NCBI GenBank assembly: GCA_032209605.1 | Contig: JASFXZ010000001.1 | Coordinates: 27,780,619 to 27,844,618 of the forward strand | Length of the DNA: 64,000 nucleotides | Direction: 5' to 3' | DNA from: Mactromeris polynyma | Lineage: Eukaryota > Mollusca > Bivalvia > Venerida > Mactridae | Shown here: positions 24,501 to 37,800 of the stretch, in pieces | Layout: each line of letters starts with the position of its first letter | How positions within the stretch are numbered: position 1 is the first letter of the stretch | Notes under the pieces: generated by a model | The model's input: the letters and a program-made list of their open reading frames with translations, nothing else | Told to the model about the DNA's origin: nothing | Database searches by the model: none | Position numbers and translations under genes: made by a program

Positions 24501-27500
24501 AATTGTTTTGGATAGGGTGCTACAAAGAATCAATTTACTAAGGATGATCTTAACCTTGAATTTGAAATGTATATACATTTGTATTTGTATTTTCAGTATG
24601 ATCTGTTTACTACCAGCTTTGACACTACCCATTTTGGGGATTTTGATTGACAGACTAGGTCGAAGTATCTCATGGATGTTTATTGGTCTAATGTTGTCTT
24701 TAATCAGTCATTTACTTCTTACCTTCTCATTCCTTCATCCATCTGTTGCTATGGTAAGTACACGCGGTTTTAATCTTATACGTTTGCCGTATATATGTTA
24801 TTCACATGACAATACGTGTTTACCACATAATATGAGAATAGCATGTTTTAAAAAAGCACATGTTACAACAAGGGCTTGGAGAAGAACTAGTGTTCATTAG
24901 TGAAGAAAGTGCACGAACCTGTCATTGTTTTGGTGTAACTTCTCAATATACAATGGCCTGAAGTGTCTAGAGGCCGATATGTAGTCTATCATCAATCTCG
25001 CCCAATAAGCTGTGCAGGATTCGATTTACAGCGTTAAGATCAGCGCTAAGCCCTCTACCCCTCGCCCAATTAGCTGTACATGATTCTATTTACGACGCTA
25101 AGATCAGTACTAAGCCCTCTACCCCTCGCCCAATTAGCTGTACATGATTCTATTTACGTCGTTAAGATCAGCACTAAGCCCTCTACCCCTCGCCCAATTA
25201 GCTGTACATGATTCTATTTACGTCGTTAAGATCAGCACTAAGCCCTCTACCCCTCGCCCAATTAGCTGTGCATGATTCGATTTACGACGTTAAGATCAGC
25301 ACTAAGCCCTCTACCCCTCGCCTAATTAGCTGTGCAGGATTCGATTTACGACGTTAAGATCAGCACTAAGCCGTCTACCCCTCGCCCAATATTCTTTCTT
25401 CAATAGTTCGTCTCTCTACAAGTTTTAGCAGGGTATTTTTTCAAATGCAGTTGGAGATTTTTTATGTGAGGCGCGCCTTTGTGATAAAATGCAGCTATGT
25501 CTGTGTTTTATGTTGGCGGTTACATCCTGGCGAGCCGAACAGAATCCTGTATATCAAGAATTAAATGAGTTTGTCTGAGGTCTTTTATATACCCCCAGTT
25601 GGGCGAAATATTGATAGGTTTATAAGACATATGCCCCCAGTTGGGCGAAATATTGATAGGTGTATTAGACATATGCCGCCAGTTGGGCGAAATATTGATA
25701 GGTGTATTAGACATGTGGGTAATGTATAAAGTGAACAATAATTACGTGTTATGCAAACGTATTTTGTGAACAAACTTCATAACTTCAATACTATTTCATT
25801 GTTAATTTGCTTCAAACAAATTTACAGAATTGTATACAACATGTATTTGCATTGTCTGTTTTGTTGCTAGGTAACACTTGGACTTGGCTATTCCATACTG
25901 ACAGCTACAATATGGCCAATGGTTGCTTACGTAATAGAATTTAAGCATATTGGAACAGCTTATGGAATGTAAGAAAATTATTGTGTGATATTATGTTATA
26001 CAGTAAAAACCATGTACCATTAGCTTCCTGTTAAACAAATTCACCGATGAGTGAATGATTGGAAGTGTTTTCCAAAACAGCCAGAAAAAATGTATAACTA
26101 CTTAATATATACATGCCTCATTGACATGACATGGTAGGGATATCGAAACAGATGTAATTTTAATATACATGTATATGCAATATTGAACCATCTGCAATAT
26201 TAATATAGACAAATATTTGGAATGGAATAGTTTTATGTTTTGTTTACTGTTTATACATGAAAATATCAGCCATTCCTGTAGTTACACTGTGGAAAACAAG
26301 CATAGTTTCCGAAAATAAATACATCATATACTTTTTTCCGGTGATCTATGCTGTCGAACCCCTTTGCCTTGCTTAGAGTGTAACTCCAAATATTAAATGC
26401 TTCCGTGCGAAAAGACACATTCACAAAACAGGGCCTCCCCACTCAGACCCCTAGTTTATGAAGAGATAATAATGAGGGAGATACAAACAATATTAAAAAG
26501 GAGGGATTGGGGGAAACACAAGAATAACAACAATCCTATGTGGGAAATGTTTGATGGTAAATGAAAATCAGTTGTTTCTTTCATTATCGCAAGATAAGTT
26601 GGTGGTGCTCAGTTTGCTGTAATACAATGTATGAGGAATTGTGATCGAAACTTTATAAATCACTCCCATTTCAGAATGATCGCTCTACTATGCAGTGGTC
26701 AAGCAGGTGTAGTATACATAACAGATTATATAGTCGATGTTCATGGTTATTTTGTTGTTGAGATATTTTTCAGTGCTTGTATGTTTGGTAGGTATTTAAT
26801 ATATTGTATAAACTTTCAATTTCTTGTTCATGCTTTTCTTAAATACTGTATAAACTTCGAACATTTTCTTCATGTTATCTGCAATCCCGTATACTGGCAG
26901 GTAACCCATGAAGCAGCCATCAAGAGTGATTAGTTCAAGTTGTACGAACTAGTTTGACAATCACTGAAAATAGACATGTTTATACTAAACATTCTCTTAC
27001 ATGTTTTTCAATATGTACAAATTACCTGATTACTCTTGAGCATAAGCATTTATTATAAGGTGATTGTGTGTATAATATATAGTTGCACATTATATGATTT
27101 CTTTTTAATTTACAAATTGTCACTATTCATTTTGGCTGTGTTCATATTCAGGTAAATTATACTGGCAATTTTGGTCAATATAAATTATTGAATTAATTTT
27201 TAAGTCATGTACGAGTATTTTCATGCTACAACAGTAATATATTTGTTGATGCAGTCTTATTAAGAGACTATGTATTTGCTTTCAGTTGCCATATTTCTTG
27301 GAATCGTATTGGTTTACGCGGATTACTCTGAAGGTATTAGGCCTTTATCTTCCAAACGTTTCATTTTAATATTCTATAATAATTCATTGGAGAATATACA
27401 ATGAACCACGTGGATACGACCACCCTCCGAGTAAATAAACATTTCCAACCTTCAATCAAATAAAAAGAAGATAATACAACTGTTTTTTCTGATTTGAAAG

Positions 27501-27854
27501 AAAACTAAAATTGAAACTGAATCATTGTGAACAAATGAATGTTACCATGACAAATGTACATTATAGTAGAAACTCAGTATATGTCTGAATATCCATTTGA
27601 GCACTGGTGGTAAAATGCTTGATTGCCAATCTATGTAGATTTAGAGTTCATACTCTGGGAATTTTGGATGTTTTTGTGAGAATTCGAAACGGCAGACACG
27701 TAGAATGGTGAGGTCAAATATCGCAGAGTTCAACAGAATAACTGTAGGAAAATGGCTTTAAACCATTCAACCCTTTGAATTTATCATAGTAATATTTTTT
27801 ATTTCAGATGGATGCTTGAATCTTAAAGCTTCAGAAAGGAATAAATATCGGTAA
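18579..27854 (+). CDS. MFSD1: MFSD1-like major facilitator transporter, paralogue A
   Basis: Thirteen coding exons join in frame to 521 aa: 18579-18924, 20247-20455, 21335-21402, 21803-21911, 22653-22749, 23123-23227, 23586-23697, 24052-24108, 24597-24753, 25871-25968, 26675-26787, 27286-27333, 27808-27854 (stop TAA). All junctions are GT-AG. Vertebrate MFSD1 is a lysosomal transporter that exports dipeptides with the accessory protein GLMP; that this paralogue shares the substrate is inference. Visible signatures: YFCVDNP after TM1, MFS motif GGFLIDRIIGIRVG in loop 2-3, WFKTGNLNTVFGLEKSM, FPLPYWLI, GILIDRLGRS in loop 8-9, and ATIWPMVAYV with GTAYG. The N-terminal 110 residues are hydrophilic, Ser/Asp-rich and have no evident acidic dileucine motif. 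The start ATG is the first in the exon. Poly(A) signal at 27997. Minisatellites lie in introns 2 and 9. Confidence 0.88.
19341..19412 (-). repeat. tRNA-Arg-like SINE head
   Basis: On the minus strand the segment reads like a tRNA: GTGGCTCACTGGTTAACGC (A box), a CTGACTACGAATC anticodon arm with ACG, and a perfect B box GGTTCGATCC (complement of 19348-19358). The acceptor arms do not pair, so it is a tRNA-derived repeat head rather than a functional gene. It lies in intron 1 of MFSD1-like A. Confidence 0.55.
19505..19625 (-). repeat. second tRNA-like repeat head
   Basis: The minus strand reads GGCTCAGTGACCTAGTGGTA, then a CCTGACTCCTGA arm. At 19541-19555 lies the near-palindrome CGAGGTTTAACCTCG, where a B box would be. 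It resembles a tRNA-derived SINE but is too diverged and too long for a tRNA. It lies in intron 1 of MFSD1-like A, next to the tRNA-Arg-like head. Confidence 0.35.
20764..21152. repeat. 41-bp minisatellite, about 9.5 copies
   Basis: The unit starts GAGCATCACTCTTTGGGAGA and continues TGTACATATTTGGCTGGTATC. Copies differ at a few positions. It lies in intron 2 of MFSD1-like A. The 41-base period is not a multiple of three, so all frames stay open by chance on both strands; these are not coding. Confidence 0.95.
23481..23558 (+). repeat. tRNA-like SINE just upstream of an MFSD1 exon
   Basis: GGCCCAATAACTTAGTGGTA resembles an A-box region and GTTTCGACCC at 23543-23552 a B box. The T-rich stretch that follows (to 23585) is the pyrimidine tract and acceptor of exon 7 of MFSD1-like A. 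The element is diverged. Confidence 0.4.
24999..25390. repeat. 64-bp minisatellite, about 6 copies
   Basis: The repeated CGCCCAAT word occurs at 24999, 25063, 25127 and onward at exactly 64-base spacing. The unit includes AAGATCAGCACTAAGCCCTC and TTAGCTGTACATGATTC. It lies in intron 9 of MFSD1-like A. Confidence 0.95.
25590..25716. repeat. 42-bp minisatellite, 3 copies
   Basis: The unit contains CCCCAGTTGGGCGAAATATT followed by GATAGGTGTATTAGACATATG. The 42-base period keeps one frame open on the minus strand by chance. It lies in intron 9 of MFSD1-like A, a second and distinct array in that intron. Confidence 0.9.
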
Positions 27855-28879
27855 TACAATCTGATATTTGAAGGTCTGGAACTCTTTTAGAATTTAAAAA
27901 AACTGAATATTGACATGAACTAAGATGCGGGATACCATATTCTTAGTAAACTATGTAATATAACATAGATAATGATGTTATTTGTTTGTGTTTTGAAATA
28001 AATATGATATCAAGTAAAGGACTGGGTACGATAATAGGTGTTTGGCCCCCAAATGGATGCCATGGTAACTAAAATGATACTTTAAATATAAAAACTTATC
28101 AAAACGTGTGAAGAGAGTTTGTATCTTTCAATGGTTCCATTCATATCAAAATCTGGCTCGGGGCTCTTTACAGTACCTGGTCCATTGACTTGCAACCTTT
28201 ATAAAGATTTTAATTGCATGGTTATTATATTTCATAAAATTAAACGGTTTCATGCAAAATGACATACTATAATCATGTACATACACGTGTACCCTGTTGG
28301 TTACAAAAATGATTATTCTCATTAAATGTATGCGTTTATTTCATGTTTATTTGCTTAAACAAATGGGGGAATTTGGATTTACCTTGTCACATAGGTTAAA
28401 ATTTAATTATTATATTAAGTAGCTCATGAAGTTGCGCACCTTGGAATCAATCAATGAGAGTTGAGTTATGGTACTTGATTATGTAAACAACGGCCTGTCA
28501 GTCAACTAGTTCAAGATGATAAACTTTATATCATATCTAAGTATATTCGATAACGAATTCACAGATTAGCAGGTGAATATCATATATTCATATACAGTAT
28601 AATGATTTGGTTATCATACAATCGACAATTAAAGTAGATAACAATTATTTATCCACTGGTGAATTTAACGAATACCACTTTAATTTCATGTAAACGTTAA
28701 AGGGTTTTACTAATTTTTGTTAATTTGAAACAGTATAATTTAAGGGTTTCAATTCTCAAGGGAGTAGGGTGGCGATAATGTCGTTAATAGAATAAAAATA
28801 AGCACAAAGAGAAAAAGGATGGAAATGATTTGTTTATATACAAACCACTTTACATCAGTGAATTGAGATTTGACAAAGA
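27855..28879. other. spacer between the two MFSD1-like genes
   Basis: About 1 kb of AT-rich sequence separates the two transporters, holding the 3' UTR of A and presumably the promoter and 5' UTR of B. I recognise no core promoter motif with confidence. The spacing is short enough that B's promoter is either in this interval or B shares upstream control with A. Confidence 0.5.
27997..28002 (+). terminator. polyadenylation signal AATAAA of MFSD1-like A
   Basis: Canonical AATAAA lies about 140 bases after the TAA stop at 27852-27854, in AT-rich sequence. It is the first canonical hexamer after the stop on this strand, apart from AATAAA overlapping the end of the coding exon at about 27839, which is too early. 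Confidence 0.55.
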
Positions 28880-31800
28880 ATGGAATATCCAGAGGACAGC
28901 AGTGAGAGAGAGCCGCTGATAGACAACGTGCAGAGGCTTGGCAATGTGCAGAGGTTAGACAATGTGCAGAGGTTACAAGGCGAAACTACGACAATAACTA
29001 GATACAGCAAACCTGATGACACAGGAGTGTTGACGGCCTCTGGAAATGAAGGAAGGTGTTATAGTCCCTCAGCTTCATCACAAGAACAAAGTTATTCATG
29101 TATTGGAAATGATGGGAAGATCCCAAAGGATATTGAAGAGAAAAGACTGTCACAATATGAAGAAATATATACAAGAAGCAATGAACCCATAACAGGATGG
29201 TCCATATGCTCTCGCAATAACATTAAACTATGTGATTCAACATCGACCGCACATCAGTATATGTTCCTTGTGTTTATTTGTGTTCTTGGCGTTGGTATGT
29301 TGTTCTTTTCTTTTCCTTATGTAGATTTCATCTCGAATTCTAACAAGTTTAGTTTCAGTTAAATACAATGACATTTTATTAGAACGTATGATGCTTTAAT
29401 TGGAAGAAAATAGTTTCCTAACACTTAATAATCAATTGTTTGATACAGGATATATTATCTGGGGCAATCACAGTCCGGTTTAACTTCACTTAATAATTTA
29501 GTAAACAACGTGCATGTATGAAGAATGTTTATCAGCAACTACTTAATCGTACACTTCAAACTGACACTCGCATTTTACAAATAACAATACCGTTCAAAAT
29601 AATATTCCTGTTCTTTACCTTTTTCCCGATCGTTAATATTTATTTGCAACATTTACTGTTACATGTAATGCCCATTTAGCTTACAAAAAGTACTTTAAAC
29701 ATGTTAGTGTTAAAAGAGTATGGTAATGTTCTCACTTAGCTGAGCAATGTTATATCAGACTGCTAATGTTGTATTTTGTACCTAAGCAATATCGGTAAAA
29801 CGGCCCTTTCTTGTCAGTGTCTCCTTTCCCGCGCTACTTAACACTTTTGTATTGCATGATTTAGTCATTGAACTAAAATTATACCACTTGATAACAAGAC
29901 AATGTTTAAAAAGCATCTGTATTAATTACCCCGATGAACCCACAGCAAGTTGTGACCTGAGTCAATAAATTTGCTCCTCAATGCCAATTGTTTTCGTTTC
30001 TTATATTCTAGCAAAAAAATTAAAAAGCTCATACTCAACATCTCAATTCCTCCCATTTTTTGGGGGTTTGGTTACCATGGTTACTGCAAACCAACAATTA
30101 TATTAAGATTACCCAATTTAAAGATTTTGTGGCAATATTTCAGGGGACTATTTTTGTGTGGATGAACCAGCAGCCTTACAGAGCCATATTCTAGAGGATC
30201 TAGATATCTCAGAGACACAATATATGTGTTTCTATTCTAACATACAGTGGGCTAGCATTGTATCCTGTCTGTGTGGTGGTTTCCTGATCGACAAAGTATT
30301 TGGAAATAGAATAGGCATTACAGTATTTTCATTATTGGTGATGTTAGCACATGTAAGTTGTAAATTTTATGTTCTCTTACAAACAAAAGAATGGAGAGGT
30401 CTCGCTGCAATTCCCACAAATAAAGTGCACAGTCCCCCCCCCCCACCCCCCTCCAACCCACAAGAACACTAGAAAATATACAGATACGTGTTAACCATTA
30501 CATAGGCATAGGGAAAACCCATATATGTAGCAAAAGTAATTATAATTATTACATTGACTTTTATCATGAGGACGCCAATGGTTATTAGGTGTTGACAACA
30601 GGATGATGATGTCAGAAATGCGGATGGTTTTATAAGATGAAACTTATGAGGATGATATCAGATAAAATTACACAAACTTACAAACTTGTATGGAACAGGC
30701 TAGATTTTATCATGTGGGGATGATTCGAGGGGCATATAGTTGAGTTGAGGTCGGTACGAAAAGTGTTAAACCTCATCAAAAATGGGTTATGTCATGGAAG
30801 AAAATATGTATTAATTAATATTCCTTATAAAATACACTGATTGATCATGTACGTATTGTTTCAGTTACTATTTGCTGGTGGAGCATTGATGAACAGTTAT
30901 TGGACAATGTTTGCAGCTAGAGGTGCCTATGGGTAATACTCTTTAATTTCCATGTTCCTGGTCTAAGTATAAGTAAAGATATTGATGCAACTTTGACAAA
31001 TATCATCTGAAGTTTAAAATACCGAAGTTGAAACATCAATATTTAAAAAAAATCAAAGAAATTATGGATGTGACATAATTCTGTTACATTGTAATTATCA
31101 AAAAAGATGCTGCGCCATTTTACAAATGATGAGAATTATTGCCATTATTATGTTATTGTGTTAACTCCATTGACCCAATTTATTTTGTTCAACAGCCTCT
31201 TCAGACTTGTTGAACAGCATAAAATTCACAGAACATCTCAATGTAAAATCTAATGTATTTCTTTGTCATGGTTGTCAGGCAAACTGTGTTCTGGTTTTCT
31301 TGATGATTAATTATGTTATGTTCAAATTTACATGGTTCGTCAGTTATAAATGTGAATTTGGAGGCCAGACTATAAACTCAATTCTCTGATTGGTTAGTCC
31401 ATGCCGCTGTCTTAAAACTGACCAATAAAAATGCTGCAATCGGAGATTGGTCCGCAGACTTATAACCTTGAGCACAGGCTGTCACTATATAGTATGTTTG
31501 TTCATATGCCAGACTTGTTGAAGGACCTATGGCAATTGCCAATGATAACATGGCAGTGAAATGGTTCCAATCTACAAATATCAACTTGGTATTCGGCTTG
31601 AAAACCAGCATGGCGAGAGTGGTAAGTGGATTTTTACTCGGAATCAGTTAAGGGTACACCAAGCTCCCCCTCCCCTAAAATATGGCACACATACAGGTTT
31701 CTGTGACATTGAAAACTAAAATCATAAAAGAGTTATTCTTACTCAATTCACAAACGATTATTCAATACAGTGAAAACTCACCAGAGCAATATCCTTTGGC

Positions 31801-34800
31801 AGATGCAAAGTTTGACTGTTATTGAGCGGCTTGTACACTATATGGAGGTTCGAAAGGTTGTAAATTATTTCAACAATCCAAAGCAATAAATTTGTTAAGG
31901 AGAGGATGTTACGCAATATAGGGCCACTCTAGAGAAGTTGCACCGTATTATGAACAACAAATGGGGTTGAATATAGATGATTTACACACATTTATTGTCT
32001 CATAATGTTTACAAGTCAACGTTACGAAATCCTGGACCATTTCTGACCATGCTTTACCAGTTTTTGCCGAGACAAAAAGCACATTGTTGAATAACGTGTA
32101 ATGCTAAAACAGCAACATCCACACTTGTCATGTGTCCCCTGGACTATGATTTTGCATGAGGGCCACACATGTTTGAATGATTTGTACAATTATTTATTAA
32201 GAAGTTATTACTGTCAATAGAACAAGGATTCATTTTATGGATAGCAACAAAGTTATTTTATGCCATGAAAGAACTGTTTAGATAATTCAGGCATGAGGGG
32301 CTATAAATATTTCATTATTAGACAAAATTAATACATGTGTTTGTGTGGGCTGGTAAGTAGATTTTGATGTCTGTAGTATTCTTGTTAGGAGCTATATGTA
32401 AAAGACATGGAAATGAATGCCTTGATGAACTAAATAAATTGAGTGATGATGAATTTATAGACTGATCAGTTGAGGCACCAAACTTAAATAATTTTAAGGT
32501 ATAGTACAGTATAAATAAATTAAAATTTACATATTTTCAGAGCAGTGTTGTGAACATAAACGTTATGAGTTCCATATATGACTACTGGAGTACAATGTCA
32601 CACGGACACAGAAGTCTTGGATTCGCTCTTCTAACTGGTGAGTTGGAAATGTATATTGTGTTGTTTAGGGTCATGTGATTTTGTCTTGTAATGAGAGGTT
32701 CATATATACAATTTACCTAATTGGTTTGGGCATGATTGGTGGCATCATCATCATCTAAATTTTTGGTCAAGAGAGTGGAAACTTCATTGTTATTAAACAG
32801 TCAAAGATTTCAATTTCTTATGTCTTAATGCTAATCATGATACAACCTCAACAAAGCAGGCCCTGTGGTTATTTCTCTGATTTTAGACACTTGTCTCATC
32901 TGGCAGCCATACCATTGGTCAATTTTAAGACTGAGTTCAGAAACAACCAATCAGATACCAATCTCCAAGTTCACAATTATAACCTCAGACCTTGTTGAGA
33001 TAATGTATTTGACTGATGCATATGCGTCAACCGAATGTCATACATGTACTTATTTCCAGGTGTTATTGTGTGTTTTGTCTCATTTATGGCATCTGTAATC
33101 GTTGCTATACTTGACAAACGAGCCGACATAATCAAATATATGGGTACGAAGGTCGACACCAGCGATCCAGGTACTTACTTTACGTTCATATTGTTTTCAC
33201 GCATATAAAAATGAGTTTGCCAGTTAGAGCCGGCCTTTATTAGACCAAACATTGTTTCCCAGTTTCTTGATTAGTAACATTCAATTTTTTACAAGACCGA
33301 ATGAATTTTTACCGGACATGTCACGTGATTAGACACATGTGGCATACTCCACTATGCGCCCATCAATATTTTAAGCACCTGGAAAGTAAGCACACTAAAG
33401 GGATTTAAACAAACTGCCTATTTTTCCGCTTTAGCTCTGGTACTTAAAAGGTTTTGCCTTTAAATGCTGCGTAGACATTTCTGTGAATGAGGTTATTCAA
33501 GTTGACTTAAAACATTAGGCATAATTAACCTTTTTAAAAAATGATAAACCCGTGCATTATATTTGTTCAGAAAAGACAATCAGCATCATGGATGTCAAGG
33601 ACTTTCCCGTACAATATTGGCTTATTGCCATGACAACAACAGTCTACTACCTGGCATTGTTTCCATTTATTGGCCTAGGACAGTGAGTAGTTAACATTGT
33701 GGTCCATTTTTGTGACGTGTTTGTTTGCAGTAATAATTAAACAATATAAATTACGCATGCTTTGTTTCTGCTTCGATGTTATAAGATGTGCTTGATGTTA
33801 TAAAGATGTGCTTGATGTTATAAAGATGTGCTTCGATGTTATAAAGATGTGCTTCGATGTTATAAAGATGTGCTTCGATGTTATAAATGTGCTTGATGTT
33901 ATAAAGATGTGCTTGATGTTATAAAGATGTGCTTCGATGTTATAAAGATGTGCTTCGATGTTATCAAGATGTGCTTCGATGTTATAAAGATGTGCTTGAT
34001 GTTATAAAGATGTGCTTGATGTTATAAAGATGTGCTTGATGTTATAAAGATGTGCTTGATGTTATAAAGATGTCTTTCGATGTTATAAAGATGTGCTTGA
34101 TGTTATGAGATGTGCTTAACGAGGGATAAATTGTTTGTATTAAAGGAAAGGAAACCCAGATGAAATCGTTCAGGGCTGGTCAAACAGTTACAGCTGTTAC
34201 TATGACATATGGAAAAAAAGTATTATTTTAAAGAAAGAATTAGTTAAACGCACCGAGGAGTTTTGATAACCTTTTCAAAACTTTGAGGAATTGTGTTGTC
34301 CTATATTTCAGGGTGTTTTTCATCATGAAATATAACAAAGATCCTTCTGTGGCTGACAATGTTAATAGGTGAGAAATTTATTGCAATGTTGATCAAATTC
34401 ACTGACCATTCTAGTCCTGTATTACAAAACTTCTCATATTGATAATATATTCCAATTCAAATATTTCTTCTCTTGTATTCTGAAAGTCTGACATACCTCA
34501 AACATTTTGAAATTATTTTACTGACTGCTGAGCGTTCTTTAATTATTATAATGCACTTTGAGATTCGAGTGTTAATCTCAGATGTTAGAGTAAAGGTACT
34601 CTCCTTTAGCATTGGGCGCTTATTCCGATACCTTCATATTCACCCGCGGGTGAATGTAACGGTAGTGGAATCAAAGCGCTGTGTGGGAGCGTAGAGTATA
34701 GGTAAAAGCTGAGTATTATGATTATAATCCAGACCACGGGAGGTTTCGAGAGAAATATTGTAATAATAGAATTAAAGAGAGTTACGAGGCTGCTCACCAG

Positions 34801-37800
34801 ACAAGAAGATGATATTGCCTTTCTCTGCATATTTCATAACCTTATGAAGTTAAGCTTGGCAAAGACATATTTCTCCATATGTGCAAAGCCATCATCCGCT
34901 ACCCATGATAATTTGTTTCCATTTCCCAGCAATTGCAATCAGTGGAGATTGGCTGTGGGTATCCATCAGTGGGAACAGAAATGCATTCCAATGATTCCTT
35001 GATTATACGTTTTCAGTATGGTGTATCTTATGGCTGGAATAACAATGCCAATATTTGGATATTTGATCGACAAATTTGGTCGCAGTTTAATGTGGATGTT
35101 TCTTGGTAATATCTTGTCAGTCAGTAGCCATATGTTGCTTGCGTTTACGTTCCTGCAACCTTACGCAGCCACGGTATGTGTGTAAGTTTACTAGGTACCC
35201 AGTAGTCAATTAAACAATTCTAAAATTATGTATTTGTACATTTGTATTAATATATTACCAACAAATAGTCTTGTGTATGTGGTGTTCCCTGTAGTTACGT
35301 ATTCTCTCTCTTTTACATTTGACTGGTTGGTATGTTGCAAAACAATATGGTGAAAACTACATCCATGACTAAAGGAATTCTGATTAAACTTGATATACAT
35401 GATCATCATGATGTTTAGATCATCGGACTTCGCCTTTTTTTCAGGGTCAATGCAAATAATGCTGAGTTAGGTGACTTTGAACTTAGAAAATATGTGTACA
35501 TTAAAGCATTATTGGTATACATACGAGATTGTGTGTCAACTTAACAGTGCTACATCTATTGTTTACTGATAATATAATAAGGGAAATTATTTAATTTCCT
35601 CCGACAAAGCCATATTAATGATTGGCTTCTGAGTGATAGCTTCAATTCGCCAAGATCAAAATTAAACATGTGTTCCTACCTACCCATCAAAAATGAAGCC
35701 ACAATGTTGGACGACGGTTGGGAATCTTGATCAAGAGAATCATAGTCAAAACTATTTCTAAGGTGTAGATTTTTATCAAATTAATCTACCTACCATTATT
35801 AACTTCATCAGAATGGCAGACAACAAAGACTACTTTAGGTTTGGCCTAGTGGGTCAAGCACCAATATTGTTGAGTTGATATTTATCTTTTTTATCTGATT
35901 ACATAGAATTTGATCTACATTTATCAGCTGATATATTGGTATCTCATTATAAGATCTTGGACATATTTACTGCTACCAAATCACTTGTAAGGATTATACA
36001 CTGTTTTTAACTGTGATGTTGTTGTCCCTGATAAAAATAATACTGCTGAAAAATAAGCAATATGTTTTTTATGGTGGCATGTTTCTGTCACCTGTTAACT
36101 ACTTAATTTACTAGATAATTATGTGGTTATCACGTTAAAGAAACTAGATAACTACTTGATAAACTAGATAATTATGTGGTTAACTAGATAAGTATCGTGA
36201 TATTTTCATACCCGATAAATATCTTAACACGAAAAATTGTCCGTTAGTGCCCACAACTGCCACCACTTACACACTTAAACCCAGAACGGACAATCTATTT
36301 TAGATAAGTGTTAAGTAGCTAATGCGTTTAATATCTAGTTAACTACATAATTATCTAGTTTATTAGGTAGTTAACCTGGTAAGTATCTAGTTAACTACAT
36401 ACTTTTCTAGTTAATTATGTGGTTAACGAGTTAAGTATCTAGATATCTAGTTAACGTGATAATTAACTATATAATTATGTCATTATCTAGATACTTAACT
36501 CTTTAACCACTCAATTAACTAGTTAACTAGATATTAATCACGTTAACTACTTAACACTTGTCAAAAATAGATTGGTGGGTAAGTGGTGGCAGTTGTGGTC
36601 ACAATAAGACAATTTTTCGTGTTAATTAAGATATTTATCTGGTATGAAAATTTATCAAAATACTTATCTAGTAAACCAAATAATTATCTAGGATATTATG
36701 TAGTTATCTAGTTTCTTTAACGTGATAACTACATAATTATCTGGTTGATTAAGTAGTTAACTGGTGGCAGAAATATGCCACCATATTAATTTTTAATTTT
36801 TGGGCACATGTCATAATAGAGTCTATGAAAACTCTTCCCAACAGTAAACTTTTTTTCTATTAGTGTTCGGCGACAAACTTCCCAATTGACTTCTAAAAAT
36901 GATTAATTAATCTAGTTGGCAAGTCATGATTATATATTGTACATGTATATACATTGAAAGTTTCTCTTATATCTTTCTGATGATTACTTATATATGGATT
37001 TGTATGAGTATACAAGAGGGCTAAGTAAATATAATGAATTTCTTGAAATATTAAAGTTGGTGCATAGATTCATTTAATCAAGGGCTGTTACACATTTTAC
37101 AGGTATCACTAGGGATTGGATATTCTATTTTTACTGCTACAATGTGGCCAATGATATCTTACGTCATACCACTCAAATATCTTGGTACAGCATATGGACT
37201 GTGAGTATATTTGAATTAACACATTCAATTGTCTATATGCTATCAATCTTCTACATGTATGACTATAATGTGGCTAATACAGTCCGAGACCACGCTTGCA
37301 CCAAGCCAGCCAATCAGCTGCCTCGATTACAACCGTCTTCTGCATGGTAAAGACAATGTACCATTCATGACATGGTCCAAGTCAGATGGGTAACGAGTCT
37401 TGTTCTCTATATGACGTACACACAAGCATTAGCGACTGTGCAGGAGATTGTCACAAGTTCTCTCCCTTTATCCCTATATGTGTATAGTAGGGATAAAGGA
37501 AGAGAACTCATGACATTCTTCTGTGAGTGAGTGTATGCATCATATAGACAACAGACACTCTTTATCTATGCTGCACGTAAGCAATACCACTCAAATATCT
37601 ATGGTCAGCGGACTGTGACTTGTCAATTTGTTGTACATTTAAGACATAAAAAAAAACATTACGATAAAAGCAATATACAGTCAGAACTCGGTTATTTGAC
37701 AACTTTCTATCTGAATACTCAGTATCATCCAAAATAAACATCAGGTCCCGATGCATCTTCTTACGTACGTAGAATTGAAATGTGCTATTCGAAACTATGT

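Noticed and set aside
25520..25773. Frame with three ISPNWG-type repeats
   Set aside because: Translation of a 42-bp intronic minisatellite in MFSD1-like A.
27849..27890. A fourteenth exon of MFSD1-like A, as in paralogue B
   Set aside because: A donor-like CGGTAATA coincides with the stop, but the only nearby acceptor would leave an intron of about 38 bases and give an immediate stop, so the TAA at 27852 is taken as the end.
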